Notes: generated by a model from the letters alone, not told the origin. Numbered from the stretch's first letter, positions 33,773 to 43,259 are shown. The stretch: 46,668 bases of DNA from DATIKM01 sp035477595 (GCA_035477595.1 DATIKM010000036.1:1-46668); one strand, 5' to 3'. Made by a program: numbers and translations.

Positions 33773-35202
33773 TCGCGCGAGTGCTCACCGATGAGCAGAT
33801 AGACCGGCTGCACGAGGCGGCCCTGCGCATCCTGGAGCGAACCGGGTTCCGGCTCCCGCACCCCGAGGCGCTCCGCCTGCTCGGCGACTCTGGCGCGCGG
33901 ATCGACCCCGCGCAGCACCGTGCGTGGCTGCCGCCTGAGGTCGTGGAGGGCGCCGTGGCAGCGGCGGGCAAGCGCTTCGCCATCTACGGGCGGGACCCGT
34001 CGCGCGTGGCAGCGTTCGGCGAGGGGACGCGGAACTACAACAGCATCGCCGGGGAGGCGCACTGGGTAGACGAGCCGGGCGCCGCGCGGCGCCCGTGCAC
34101 GCTGGCCGACGTGGCCGCGGGGGCGCGCCTTGGCGACGCGCTGCCCTGGATCAACGTGGTGGGCGCGATGGCGGACCCGCACGACGCGGCCCCTTCCTGG
34201 CGATGCGTGGCGGTCTTCGCGGAGCTGCTCCGGAACACGACCAAGCCAGTCACCTTCTGGTTCCACGACCGCGCCTCGGCTCGCTTCCTGATCGAGATGA
34301 TGGTGGCGCTGCGCGGCGACGAGGCGGAGGCGGCGCGGCAGCCGGCCTGCTACCCCTTCCTCGAGCCGATCAGCCCGCTCCGGTTCCCGTTCGACGGCGT
34401 CGACGTGCTCTTCGAGACGGCGCGGCTGGGGCTTCCGGTACCGATCGGCCCGATGGCGCAGATGGGAGTATCGGCGCCCGCCACCGTCGCGGCGACCCTC
34501 GCACAGGAGCACGCGGAGATCCTGGCCGGCGTCTGCATCGTGCAGGCCATCAGGCCCGGTACGCCGGTCTGCTACGGCGGCATCTGCCACGCGTTCGACA
34601 TGGCGACCACGCAGATGATCTTCGCGGGGCCCGAGCAGGCCATCTTCGGCGTGGCAATGACGCAGATGGGCAAGCGGCTGGGGCTGCCGGTCTACATCAA
34701 CGTGGGGTTGACGGACGCCAAGACGCCGGACGCTCAGGCCGGGCTAGAGGCCGGCGTCACGCTGGCGCTCGGGGCGGCCGCCGGCGCCGACATCTTCGGG
34801 CACCTTGGGATCAGCGGTGTTGACCAGGCTGCGTCGCCGCACATGCTGGTGCTGCAGGAGGAGGTCGTCGCGTACGTCGAGAGCGCGTTGCGCCAGCTCG
34901 ACCTGTCGGACGAGGCGCTGGCGCTCGACGCCATCGACTCAGCCGGCCCAGGCGGCGGCCACATCGGCACGGAGCACACCGCCCGCCACTTCAGGCGCGA
35001 GCTCTGGTTCCCGCGCGTGCTGGACCGGCGCTACTACGACCAGTGGCTCACCGCCGGCGCGCCCGACGCCGCCGAGCGGTGCCGCCAGCGGCTCGAGGCG
35101 CTCCGACGCGACCACGCGCCGGAGCCCGTCTCCGAGGAGCTGGACCGCGAGCTGGCGCGCATCGTCAACGCGGCGCAGCGGCACGGCACGGACTGCGGGT
35201 AG
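33769..35202 (+). CDS. MttB-superfamily methyltransferase, non-pyrrolysine type
   Basis: A 477-residue protein of the trimethylamine:corrinoid methyltransferase (MttB) superfamily. Members move a methyl group from a quaternary amine to a corrinoid protein. Similar features are the N-terminal ILTDEQIDRLHEAALRILE-type helix (here VLTDEQIDRLHEAALRIL), the central barrel with PIGPMAQMGVSAPAT, TPVCYGGICHAFDMATT, and the C-terminal AGPGGGHIGTEHTARHF. No amber codon occurs inside the frame, so it is of the non-pyrrolysine type known for glycine betaine and related amines; the final TAG is just the terminal stop. It is coupled to the GH4 gene by a GTGA overlap. No corrinoid protein or MtbA partner is in the window. 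Confidence 0.85.
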   Translation: MIARVLTDEQIDRLHEAALRILERTGFRLPHPEALRLLGDSGARIDPAQHRAWLPPEVVEGAVAAAGKRFAIYGRDPSRVAAFGEGTRNYNSIAGEAHWVDEPGAARRPCTLADVAAGARLGDALPWINVVGAMADPHDAAPSWRCVAVFAELLRNTTKPVTFWFHDRASARFLIEMMVALRGDEAEAARQPACYPFLEPISPLRFPFDGVDVLFETARLGLPVPIGPMAQMGVSAPATVAATLAQEHAEILAGVCIVQAIRPGTPVCYGGICHAFDMATTQMIFAGPEQAIFGVAMTQMGKRLGLPVYINVGLTDAKTPDAQAGLEAGVTLALGAAAGADIFGHLGISGVDQAASPHMLVLQEEVVAYVESALRQLDLSDEALALDAIDSAGPGGGHIGTEHTARHFRRELWFPRVLDRRYYDQWLTAGAPDAAERCRQRLEALRRDHAPEPVSEELDRELARIVNAAQRHGTDCG

Positions 35203-35264
35203 CGCAGGGCGATACCGCCGCCCCCAACACCCCCGAGTCCGAGGTCCGTGAGCGCTGCGTCAGC

Positions 35265-36080
35265 TCAGTGAACGCTCCAGGAGCCGTCCGGGTTCTGTCG
35301 CGGTATGCCCCACACCTGCCGCTGGCCGGCGTATGGGCCCGTGCCAGCGATCAGCCAGGAGCGGATGGGCTGCAGGTCGAGCTGGCGCCCGCCAAGCTGC
35401 ACGCCGTCCTCCCCGAGCTCCGGACGGGTGCGCAGGATGCCCGCGTGCCCGTCGGCATAGCTGACGATCACGATCTCGCCGTGGCGCACCTGTACCGGCA
35501 TGTCGTAGGTGGTGAAGAAGGCCGTGCCCCCCTGCAGCGCGATGGTCGCCTCCGCGTAAGCACCTGTATGGCTCGGGAACTCGACCTCCGCCATGCGGCG
35601 CACGGGCCGGCCCGTGAACCCGGTCCTCGGGTTGACCAGGAAGTTGGGGTCGCCCACGTCGATCAGGCGCATGTTCGGCTGGTAGCTCATCCGGCCCACG
35701 GGCGGGGCGGCGTCGCACGGCGCCGGGAAGCGCATCACCTGCGTGCCGCGCACGAAGTCCAGCACGGTGGCATCCGACGGGCACAACACCATCTGCGAGT
35801 TCCGCTGGTAGGGCTGGAGCGCTTGGAACGACGTGAGGATGCAAGGCGCCCCGCCCTGCGACGCCAGGTAGAAGGTGATCGGGTAGGTCTCGTCATTGTC
35901 GTGGACGTAGAGCAGGAGGCCGAGTGCGAGCTGGCGGTGGTTGTTCAGGCAGCTCGTCTGGCGCGCCCGCTCCCGAGCCTGAGCGAAGACCGGGAACAGT
36001 ATCGCCGCGAGGATGGCGATGATCGCGATGGTGACGAGCAGCTCGATCAGCGTGAACGCGCGCATGCGGCGATGGTCCAT
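35265..36080 (-). CDS. Pseudopilin-like protein with N-terminal methylation motif
   Basis: A 271-residue protein with a type IV prepilin-like leader: a short basic start MDHRRMRA, then FTLIELL (cleavage before F9; Glu at +5), and a hydrophobic helix followed by LFPVFAQARERAR. This exact helix-exit signature is common in Armatimonadota. The C-terminal domain contains Cys pairs and an SYADGHAG element like that of the H-X9-DG group of planctomycete/armatimonad proteins. GGAGG lies 8 nt before the ATG. These proteins are probably displayed at the cell surface or on a pseudopilus; their task is unknown. It is the last gene of the minus-strand envelope block. Confidence 0.85.
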   Translation of the reverse strand: MDHRRMRAFTLIELLVTIAIIAILAAILFPVFAQARERARQTSCLNNHRQLALGLLLYVHDNDETYPITFYLASQGGAPCILTSFQALQPYQRNSQMVLCPSDATVLDFVRGTQVMRFPAPCDAAPPVGRMSYQPNMRLIDVGDPNFLVNPRTGFTGRPVRRMAEVEFPSHTGAYAEATIALQGGTAFFTTYDMPVQVRHGEIVIVSYADGHAGILRTRPELGEDGVQLGGRQLDLQPIRSWLIAGTGPYAGQRQVWGIPRQNPDGSWSVH

Positions 36081-36104
36081 CCCCAGGCCCTCCGAACGCT
36101 ATGT

Positions 36105-36129
36105 GCGGGGCGCGATGGTCGCGCCCCGC
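36105..36129 (-). terminator. Perfect hairpin between barrel and pseudopilin-like genes
   Basis: A perfect 11-bp inverted repeat (GCGGGGCGCGA at 36105-36115 with TCGCGCCCCGC at 36119-36129) with a 3-nt loop lies in the 93-nt gap. It may terminate or attenuate transcription after the outer-membrane gene. No T-tract follows on the minus strand. Confidence 0.5.
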
Positions 36130-36173
36130 GAGTCTCTACGTCGCACGCGTCTGGTGTGACGCCACTGGCGCCA

Positions 36174-39100
36174 CTAAAAGCGCAGGTTAAGGTCGGCGTC
36201 CAGGGACCGGACCCGGTAGTTCCGGCCGAAGGCGCCCGGATCCGCCCCGCGACTCATGAACTCCTGAATGCGCCAGCCCACGGTGAACCGGGTGTTTTGC
36301 GTGACGTCGAAGTCGAAGCCGACCTGCATCTGGCGCTGCGTGCCCGCCAGGTAGCCGGTGCTCGCCGCGTCGGAGAGCTCCAGATAGATGGCATGCGTGC
36401 GCCACACCGGGTATTCGAGGCGCAGCGCCCACGCCGACAGGTTCATGCCCGTGTCGGTCATCGCCAGGCCGCCTGATCCGGTCGAGCCCGACCCGTCGAA
36501 CTGGAAGGAGCTGTCTGTGACCATCAACTGCGTGCTGAGGTTGGCGGTCAGCTTTCCCACGGGCCGGCCCCGCAGGTTCAGGAACCACATGGTGCTGCTG
36601 GTGCCGCCGACCGTGCCCACGTAGGTCACACGCTGCCGGCTGAACATCGTGTTGATCTGGAGGTTGTCGCCGGGCGAGAAGCTCAGGTTCGCGGTGTAGT
36701 CGTTGCGGTTGCTGTTGAACAGGAAGTCACCGATGCTGGACGACGAGTTCCACATGAGGTCGAGCGCCAGCGAGCTGAGCGGCTGGTAGTGCGCCGCAAG
36801 CGCCAGAGTGCGCGATCGCCCGCCGAAGCTGGCGCCGCTGAAGCCGCCCGCCAGCGGACTGTGGATCCCTCCGCTGAAGTTCCCCGACCCGCCCAGGCCG
36901 GCGTTATAGCCGCCGCCGAACGCACCGCCTATGCTGATCGACGAGCCGGGGTTGAAGAAGCTTCCGCTCCGCCCCTGTGCCGTGCGCGCGGCCCACCAGG
37001 GCTGCGGACCGGCGCCATCCACGGACCTGCCCGTACCGGAGCCGCTCCCTCCCGTCATCACTGAGGAGTGGCCGCCCGAATCCTGCAGGAGGTAGTTCAG
37101 GGAGAAGCGCAGGTTGCTCGCGGGAGTGAGGTCGGCGCCGACCGAGACATCCCGCGCGTCGCGACGGGTGCCGGACTGGTCGCGGATGAGGCTCGTGGCC
37201 AGGTTCGAGGTCACTGAGACGATCCGCGCCGGCTGCCAGCGCATACCGAGCCGTGCGTTGAGCGCGTCGGAGCCGCCGGTGGCGGGGTCCGTCGTCGAAC
37301 CGGCCAGCGCGGAAGCGCGGAAGCGGCTTGCCGTGCTGCCCAGTGACAGGTCCATCGACATCCTGCCGAGTGTGCCGGAGTAGGCCAGGCTGCCGCTCGT
37401 GAAGTCGGAGCGGCCGCCGCCGAAGGAGCGGGTGGACATAGTGTTGTGCGTCGCGATGATCTGGCCCGCGCGCCCGAGCGAATAGCTGGCCGTCAGGTTC
37501 CGCTGCCCGAAGTCGTCCGTCCCGCTCGTGGCGGCGATCGCGCCAGCGGTCCCGTCGGTCAGGCCGGTGTACTGGAACGACGGCCGACGGCTGCGCTCAA
37601 GCCCCGCGTTCAGGCGGAGCGCGGCGGTGGGGGCGTACTCGAGCGACATCGAGAGGCCGCGGTCCGCCCGCCGGAAACCCGCGCTCTCAATGCCGGTGAA
37701 CCGGCTCTGGATGTCGCGCAGCGACCAGTTCCAGCGCACCTTATCGCCGGCCAGCTTCATGTCGCCGCGCACCTGCCAGGCGCTCCCGCCAACGCCCTGC
37801 CCCGCAAGGTCGAGGCGGCTCTGGGCGAGCTCCGCCGTGACCATGCCCAGCCCCCCGAGCTGCCACCCCGCGTCGAAGCCGATCACACTCCGGTCGCCAG
37901 GGTTGTCCCCCGCTGTGGCCGGCACGTAGGTGATGCGCACGATCTGCGTGCTCGGGATGGGGAGCTTGAAGAAGACCCGGTTGGGTAGGAGCGGGTCCAC
38001 CACGAAGTCGGCGCCGTAGACCTGCGGGATGCCTCCCGCCGTCACCGTCATGGGGTGGCGCGGCGTGGCCCCGATCACGTTGCCCTGCCCGTCGCGCACG
38101 AGCGTCACGTCCACCTGAAACTCGAGCGAGTAGGGCGCGTTCGGGTTGTTGTAGCCGAAGAACTGCTCGGTGCGGGTGCGGGTGGCGAGGCCTCTCTGGC
38201 GGCTCTCCTGCGAGAGGTAGGTGACGCCCATGTTCACGCCCCGGATCGCGCTCAGGTCCGCCCGCCATCCGGTAAGCAGGCCGGCCGGCTGCCCGAAGCC
38301 GAAGGTCTCGAACGAGACCGCGATGGTGTCGAACTCGTGGACGATGAGCCCCTTCAGGAAGTTGAGCTCGCCGGTATATGGGTCCAGGGTGTAGTCTTCG
38401 CCCTTAACCATCTCGCGGTCGTTGACTCGAACGCGCTCGCTCCCCTCCACCACCATGCCGGCGTACACGAAGTAAGGCCCCGAGCGGTTGGCGCCGTTCA
38501 CCGTAATGGTCCGAGACTGCCCTCTCGTGTTGGAGATGAGCGACGTCAGGCGCAGGCCGGGCATCACTTCGGCGGCGAGCTGCACCCCCTTCAGCGACCG
38601 GCTGAAGCCGACCAGCGTGTTGCCGCCGATGCTGCCCTGGATGTCGCCGGCGTCGATGCTGAAGGGGCCCGACGAGTAGTTGAGGGACAGCCGGTTGTCG
38701 TGGGGGCTGCCGTGGAGCCGGTTTGAGTAGCGCGTTTCGAAGTTGACGATGCCGGCGATCCTGCCCGAGATGGTGAGGTCTGTGTTGTTGTACAGCCCGC
38801 CCAGGCCCCGCCGGCCGAAGTGGTTGGCGTCGCGGTACGCGGTCTGGCTTCCGCTCACGGTCTCCACATGCAGACCCATGGAGTGCTGGCCCTGCACCCT
38901 GACGTCCGAGTTCAGCGCGGCGCCCAGCCGGCGCAACGAGTGCGACACGTTATTGAGCACGCCACCCGGGCGTCGGTCCGTGCGCTCGACGGCCGCGACC
39001 GGCGCGACCTCTGGCGCGTTCTGTGAGGTCCTGCGAAGGAGGTCCCACACCGACCCGTCGGCGAGGGCGGCGGACGGCGAGAGGGCGAGGGCGGCGAGCA

Positions 39101-39188
39101 GTGCCGCCGCCCACGCGGCCCATGGGGCGCGCCAGGCGCCCCGCCTGACGCTCGCGGTTCCAGTCGTCGCTTCAGCAGGCCGCGTCAA
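36174..39188 (-). CDS. Large outer-membrane beta-barrel protein
   Basis: A 1004-residue exported protein. A signal peptide runs to about residue 43 (ALADG). The mature chain is made of many short amphipathic strands with alternating residues (for example SLNYSSGPFSIDAGDIQGSI and MSLEYAPTAALRLNAGLERS) and ends in LDADLNLRF, a C-terminal Phe of the kind recognised by the BAM machinery. A segment RVRVNDREMVKGEDYTLDPY, then TGELNFLKGL, resembles a motif found repeatedly in SprA-type proteins. TTG at 39188 is the start, with GGAG 8 nt upstream. It sits 31 nt after csaB. Function is unknown: a porin-like or secretion channel is possible. It supports a diderm envelope. Confidence 0.75.
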   Translation of the reverse strand: MTRPAEATTGTASVRRGAWRAPWAAWAAALLAALALSPSAALADGSVWDLLRRTSQNAPEVAPVAAVERTDRRPGGVLNNVSHSLRRLGAALNSDVRVQGQHSMGLHVETVSGSQTAYRDANHFGRRGLGGLYNNTDLTISGRIAGIVNFETRYSNRLHGSPHDNRLSLNYSSGPFSIDAGDIQGSIGGNTLVGFSRSLKGVQLAAEVMPGLRLTSLISNTRGQSRTITVNGANRSGPYFVYAGMVVEGSERVRVNDREMVKGEDYTLDPYTGELNFLKGLIVHEFDTIAVSFETFGFGQPAGLLTGWRADLSAIRGVNMGVTYLSQESRQRGLATRTRTEQFFGYNNPNAPYSLEFQVDVTLVRDGQGNVIGATPRHPMTVTAGGIPQVYGADFVVDPLLPNRVFFKLPIPSTQIVRITYVPATAGDNPGDRSVIGFDAGWQLGGLGMVTAELAQSRLDLAGQGVGGSAWQVRGDMKLAGDKVRWNWSLRDIQSRFTGIESAGFRRADRGLSMSLEYAPTAALRLNAGLERSRRPSFQYTGLTDGTAGAIAATSGTDDFGQRNLTASYSLGRAGQIIATHNTMSTRSFGGGRSDFTSGSLAYSGTLGRMSMDLSLGSTASRFRASALAGSTTDPATGGSDALNARLGMRWQPARIVSVTSNLATSLIRDQSGTRRDARDVSVGADLTPASNLRFSLNYLLQDSGGHSSVMTGGSGSGTGRSVDGAGPQPWWAARTAQGRSGSFFNPGSSISIGGAFGGGYNAGLGGSGNFSGGIHSPLAGGFSGASFGGRSRTLALAAHYQPLSSLALDLMWNSSSSIGDFLFNSNRNDYTANLSFSPGDNLQINTMFSRQRVTYVGTVGGTSSTMWFLNLRGRPVGKLTANLSTQLMVTDSSFQFDGSGSTGSGGLAMTDTGMNLSAWALRLEYPVWRTHAIYLELSDAASTGYLAGTQRQMQVGFDFDVTQNTRFTVGWRIQEFMSRGADPGAFGRNYRVRSLDADLNLRF

Positions 39189-39219
39189 GCATGCATCTCC
39201 GATGCCGCGCCGGGTTCGA

Positions 39220-40332
39220 TCAGCCTGTGCGCCCGGCGGCCTCGATCGCCCGATCCACGTTGCGTTCGGCGCGCTGGGCGAGATCCGCAGCCACGCCGAG
39301 GAGGCGCTTCCGCTCTGCCTCGCGCTCGCGCAGGGCAGACGCCATGCGCTCCGCCACCGTCTCCGCGCGGAACTCGGCGAGCGGCGTCCAGCGCTCGGCC
39401 TCGCCGATCGTCGCCAGGAACGCGTCCACCTTCGGGTCGTAGCTGATCCCCGATACCGGCACCCCGGACATGGCGGCGAACATCAGCGCGTGCAGACGCA
39501 TGGCCACCATGCCGCTCAGCCGCCCGATCGCGCCCAACATGGCGGCCGAGGAGGCCGACTCGGGCAACAGCGCCATGGACGGGATGACAGCCGCCAACCG
39601 CCGGCCCAGATCCACGTCGCCGGGCGGCTGCATCGGTACGTATACGGCGCGCGCGTCGCATCGTCGCGCCACCATTTCGACGGCTCTTGCGTAGACGGCC
39701 AGGCTGGGCTGCGGGTCGCGCCAGGTGCGCAGCGCGACCCCCACCACCGGCCGGTCGAACGTCACACCAGCCGCATCCAGCAACGCCTGGCCTGCGACCT
39801 CGTCGCCCTGTAGCGCGAATGCCGGGTCGGCGGTAACCTCCACCGGAGGGCGCCGCACCCCGATCCGCTGGAGCAGCTCGGCGGACGCCCCGTCGCGCAC
39901 GGTGATGCAGGCGACGCGGTTCACCACCTGCCGGACCAGCACGCGCGACGAGCGCCGGCTCAGCGGGCCCACGCCCTGGGCGATCACCGCCGCGGGAGTG
40001 CCCAACAGCCGGGCGAGCCGGATGATCCATAAGTAGTATAACAGCGATCGTTGGCTGGTGGCATCCTGCAGCAGGCTGCCCCCGCCGGATATCAGCAGGT
40101 CGGCGCCCCGCAGCGCGCGCAGCAGGTCGGGCAGCCGCGTCCGATGGACCGCCGACACGCCGTGCAGCGCGCGCGTTCGCTCCGGGTCGGCGGAGAGGAC
40201 CGTGAAACAGCCTGGTGCATAGCCCCGCCGCCCGAACGCCGAGAGCAGGCCCGCGAGCACTGCCTCGTCTCCGAGGTTGCCGAAGCCGTAGTACCCCGAG
40301 AGCACGAACCGAGCATCACCCGTGCGCCTCAT
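39220..40332 (-). CDS. csaB: Polysaccharide pyruvyl transferase CsaB
   Basis: CsaB adds a pyruvyl ketal to a cell-wall polysaccharide, the ligand of SLH domains that anchor S-layer and surface proteins. The 370-residue GT-B-like protein has YYGFGNLGDEAVLAGLL near its N-terminus, the ISGGGSLLQD loop, AQGVGPLS and a C-terminal GMVAMRLHALMFAAMSGVP with SYDPKVDAFL. It follows DUF5693 by 16 nt, a pairing also seen in Firmicutes such as Paenibacillus, and precedes the outer-membrane barrel by 31 nt. In this setting it probably tailors an envelope polymer. The RBS at the ATG is weak. Confidence 0.9.
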   Translation of the reverse strand: MRRTGDARFVLSGYYGFGNLGDEAVLAGLLSAFGRRGYAPGCFTVLSADPERTRALHGVSAVHRTRLPDLLRALRGADLLISGGGSLLQDATSQRSLLYYLWIIRLARLLGTPAAVIAQGVGPLSRRSSRVLVRQVVNRVACITVRDGASAELLQRIGVRRPPVEVTADPAFALQGDEVAGQALLDAAGVTFDRPVVGVALRTWRDPQPSLAVYARAVEMVARRCDARAVYVPMQPPGDVDLGRRLAAVIPSMALLPESASSAAMLGAIGRLSGMVAMRLHALMFAAMSGVPVSGISYDPKVDAFLATIGEAERWTPLAEFRAETVAERMASALREREAERKRLLGVAADLAQRAERNVDRAIEAAGRTG

Positions 40333-40348
40333 CGCGCTGCCTGCCGCG

Positions 40349-42430
40349 TCATGGCGCCTCGGATGCCTGCGCTGGCTCGGGTCGCACGCCCCTGCCCCGG
40401 CGCCTCATCTGCTGCGGCGCGAGCAGCAGGGCCGCAACCCCCGCTCCGAGGAGACCACCCAGGACCACGCCTGTCAGCGCCCGCACCATCGAGAGCATTA
40501 CCGGTGTGTGCAGGTGGCAGAAGGTGTTAACCACCGATACCTGCCCCAGCACCCCGAGCACGAAGAGCGGTTTCCCCCATGCAGGCCGCCCCCGGAGCAG
40601 CAGAACGGCCCCGAGCAGCAGGGCAGGGTGCCCGATCAGGAACTCCTTCGTGCGGGGCCGCACGGGGAGCAGCAGGTCGAGCAGCGACCGGATCCGCAGC
40701 TCGAGACCGCTCACCCCGACACCCGGATCGTTGCCCGTCCGCATCACCACGAGCGCGAGTCCGACCACCGCGGCGAGTGCCGCGATCAGAACTCCGACGC
40801 GCACCTGCGAGCGCAGGAACGCCAGAGCGTGCGCCTTCAGGCGGTCGCGTTCCTCCGCGAAGGCGAGCCCCACGCGCGGCAGTCCGACCACCGCCAACGC
40901 GCCGATGAGCGCGATTGGCGCCACGTGCGCCAGCTTAACGCCCACAAACTGCTCGATCTTCATCATGTAGGCGCGGGTGGCGAGCAGTCCGACCACCGCC
41001 AGCCCGCCCAGGATGCTCAGCCCTGTGGCGGCTGCGAGCCAGCCCGCCGCGACGCCGATGGACCGGATCGGAGGAGGTTGGCGGAACGACGGCTCGGGGG
41101 CAGGCGTGTCGCCTTCGAGCGCCCCGCGCCGCAGACAGGCCAGGGTCGGGTAGGCGACCGCAGCGAGCAGCGCCGCCATCTGGCGGCCCTGCTCTCCGGA
41201 GAGCGCCAGCGCCAGGACGACCACGGCGCTGCCAACCAGCGTGCCGAGCGTCGCCTGGTCAGAGGCGCCGACCGCCCGGCGCACCAGGAGCGCGCACACG
41301 CCCGCCGTCCCGAGCGCCGCAAGCAGGACGCCCGCGATCGGCGCGCGCAAGGGCCGATGGGGCCTCGCGGGCCCCACGTCCAGCCCGACGTCGCGGAGCC
41401 CGCTAACGACGCGCCGGACGTATGCCGTCGTGCTCGCCACGGGGTCGGCTCCCGTCGTGCCGGGGAGGCGCAGATAACACAGCCGGATGTTCCGCTCCCG
41501 AGCGGCCCTCACGTAGCGCTCGATGGCGTCCGGCACGGCGAGCTGACGCATTTCACCCTCGGAAATGCTGTGGACCCGCACGAACTCGCCATCGAGCGCA
41601 TGAGCCAGCCGCGCGTCGCCCCTCTGCTTGCCGAACTCCACCTGGCCGTAGAGGACGCCTGCCTTCCGGAACGCCTCCGCAGCCTCGCGGTGGCCGCCGC
41701 GGAACCCGAAGACCTCGACGCCCTCGAACACCACGGTGCGCGCCCCGGCCTTCATCGCTTCCCGCAGCACGCGTTCGTAGCTCTCGCCGCGCCCGCCCGG
41801 GAACGTGGATATCCGAGCCACCGGCAGCAGACCCACATCGCGCACGAGCCTCACCAGGTCGGGCGGCATCGCCACGCCCATCGGGCGCAGGATGTCGTAC
41901 TCCTCCGGCACGAAGAACACGCTGCGCGGCGCGCGGTTCTCGTTCGGATCGGGTGACGCGGTAGCCGCGACGAACGCGGTGAAGGTGCGTTGCCCGGCGA
42001 CCGGCTGGATGTCGTCCCAGTGGGTACGCACGCCGCGCGCCGACAGCGCCGCCTCGATGCGCTCAAGCAGCGGGCGCGAGTAGACCTGCACCGTGGTGGC
42101 GATCCCGTCCCTCTCGCTGCGGATCTTGCCCTCGGTCTCGAGGGTGGTGAGGGTATCCTCCATGATGCCCGCGGAGGTGACGCCGGCCTCGCGGAGCGAT
42201 CGGAGCACATCTGCCAGATCGGATCGGGCAGCCATCGCCAGGTTGCGCACTTCGAGGAGGTCGACCGTCAGCTCGACGCGGCGGTTCGCCTGCTCGGCCC
42301 GGTGGCGGACCGCGAGGCCGATGAGGCCTCCGAGGGCGCCGAGGGCAACGACGGCCCACAGCAACCCCTCGATGCCGCGCAAGCGCGATGCCAGGGCGCC
42401 GGCAGGGCGCCCGGTGAATGTGGTGCGCAA
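40349..42430 (-). CDS. DUF5693 polytopic membrane protein
   Basis: A 693-residue protein: an N-terminal membrane anchor (about 25-42), an extracytoplasmic region to about residue 340, then around ten hydrophobic segments. The soluble part carries SLREAGVTSAGIMEDTL and VPEEYDILRPMGVAM, hallmarks of the DUF5693 family usually found beside csaB. No enzymatic motif is visible to me; a role in envelope polymer handling follows only from the pairing. The predicted start is TTG at 42430, with a GAGGA about 12 nt upstream; a longer or shorter N-terminus is possible. It lies 58 nt after the rhomboid gene on the same strand. Confidence 0.8.
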   Translation of the reverse strand: MRTTFTGRPAGALASRLRGIEGLLWAVVALGALGGLIGLAVRHRAEQANRRVELTVDLLEVRNLAMAARSDLADVLRSLREAGVTSAGIMEDTLTTLETEGKIRSERDGIATTVQVYSRPLLERIEAALSARGVRTHWDDIQPVAGQRTFTAFVAATASPDPNENRAPRSVFFVPEEYDILRPMGVAMPPDLVRLVRDVGLLPVARISTFPGGRGESYERVLREAMKAGARTVVFEGVEVFGFRGGHREAAEAFRKAGVLYGQVEFGKQRGDARLAHALDGEFVRVHSISEGEMRQLAVPDAIERYVRAARERNIRLCYLRLPGTTGADPVASTTAYVRRVVSGLRDVGLDVGPARPHRPLRAPIAGVLLAALGTAGVCALLVRRAVGASDQATLGTLVGSAVVVLALALSGEQGRQMAALLAAVAYPTLACLRRGALEGDTPAPEPSFRQPPPIRSIGVAAGWLAAATGLSILGGLAVVGLLATRAYMMKIEQFVGVKLAHVAPIALIGALAVVGLPRVGLAFAEERDRLKAHALAFLRSQVRVGVLIAALAAVVGLALVVMRTGNDPGVGVSGLELRIRSLLDLLLPVRPRTKEFLIGHPALLLGAVLLLRGRPAWGKPLFVLGVLGQVSVVNTFCHLHTPVMLSMVRALTGVVLGGLLGAGVAALLLAPQQMRRRGRGVRPEPAQASEAP

Positions 42431-42488
42431 GTTCTCGCTGTCCTCGCTCGCGCGAGCCGGGGGCCGCGCTCAGGATGGAGTGGGGCCG

Positions 42489-43238
42489 CTACCAGTCGCC
42501 GCGCTGTTCGCGCCGCGCGCGCTGGCGCCGCACGAGCCGCCTCCCGCCCAGCATCGCCACGATCAGCAGGCCCGCCAGGAAGCCGCCCAGGTGGGCGAAG
42601 TAGGCGACGCCGCCGCCCCGGAGCTCGCCGCCGCCGAACCACTGGGCGTTGGCGAACTGCACCAGCGCCCAGAAGCCGATGACGAGGAGCGCCGGCACCT
42701 CCATCAGGGTCCCGATGAAGAAGATGGGAACGACAGCCAGCACGGCGGCATTCGGGTACAGCAGGAGGTAGGCGCCCATCACTGCCGCCACGGCGCCGCT
42801 GGCCCCCACGGCAGGTATGTCGGAGCCGGGGCCCGAAGCGATGTGTGCCGCCGCGGCGAGCGCGCCTCCCGCCAGATAGAAGACGATGAACTGGACGCGC
42901 CCGAGCGCATCCTCGATGTTGTTGCCGAAAACCCACAGGTACAGCATGTTCCCGCCGATGTGCAGCAGGTTGGCATGCAGGAACATCGAGGTGAGCACGG
43001 TGAACCACACCTCGGGGAAGGCCGCGGTGACCAGCGCGGGAACCATCGCATAGCGCTCGGAGAGCCCGCCGACGGCGGTCTGCACCTCCACCAGCCCGAT
43101 GCGCGTCTGGACCAGGGCGATGCGCGTCTCACGCAGCACCAGGTGGTCCATGATGTAGGCGATCACGTTCAGCGCGATCAGCGTGACGCAGACCACGGGG
43201 AAACGCCGCGTCGGGATGTTGTCGCGCAATGGGATCAC
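42489..43238 (-). CDS. Rhomboid-family intramembrane serine protease
   Basis: A 249-residue membrane protein with six or so hydrophobic segments. Catalytic features are present: the L1/TM2 region MFLHANLLHIGGNMLYLW, VGASGAV with nucleophile S147, and AYFAHLGGFLAG with H216. This is a complete Ser-His dyad, so it is probably an active protease that cleaves membrane-spanning substrates. An extended segment (about 35-75) between TM1 and the HANLLH motif is typical of the longer bacterial group. It begins with GTG at 43238, GAGGTG about 7 nt upstream, and has a near-consensus promoter. It opens the envelope block rhomboid-DUF5693-csaB-barrel-pseudopilin. Confidence 0.93.
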   Translation of the reverse strand: MIPLRDNIPTRRFPVVCVTLIALNVIAYIMDHLVLRETRIALVQTRIGLVEVQTAVGGLSERYAMVPALVTAAFPEVWFTVLTSMFLHANLLHIGGNMLYLWVFGNNIEDALGRVQFIVFYLAGGALAAAAHIASGPGSDIPAVGASGAVAAVMGAYLLLYPNAAVLAVVPIFFIGTLMEVPALLVIGFWALVQFANAQWFGGGELRGGGVAYFAHLGGFLAGLLIVAMLGGRRLVRRQRARREQRGDW

Positions 43239-43259
43239 GTGCCCGCACCTCGGGCGCCG

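Noticed and set aside
35200..35202. TAG of the MttB-family gene as a pyrrolysine codon
   Set aside because: The frame is already full length without any internal amber codon, and reading past the TAG only adds 23 residues before TGA. In MttB-type proteins the pyrrolysine lies inside the barrel.
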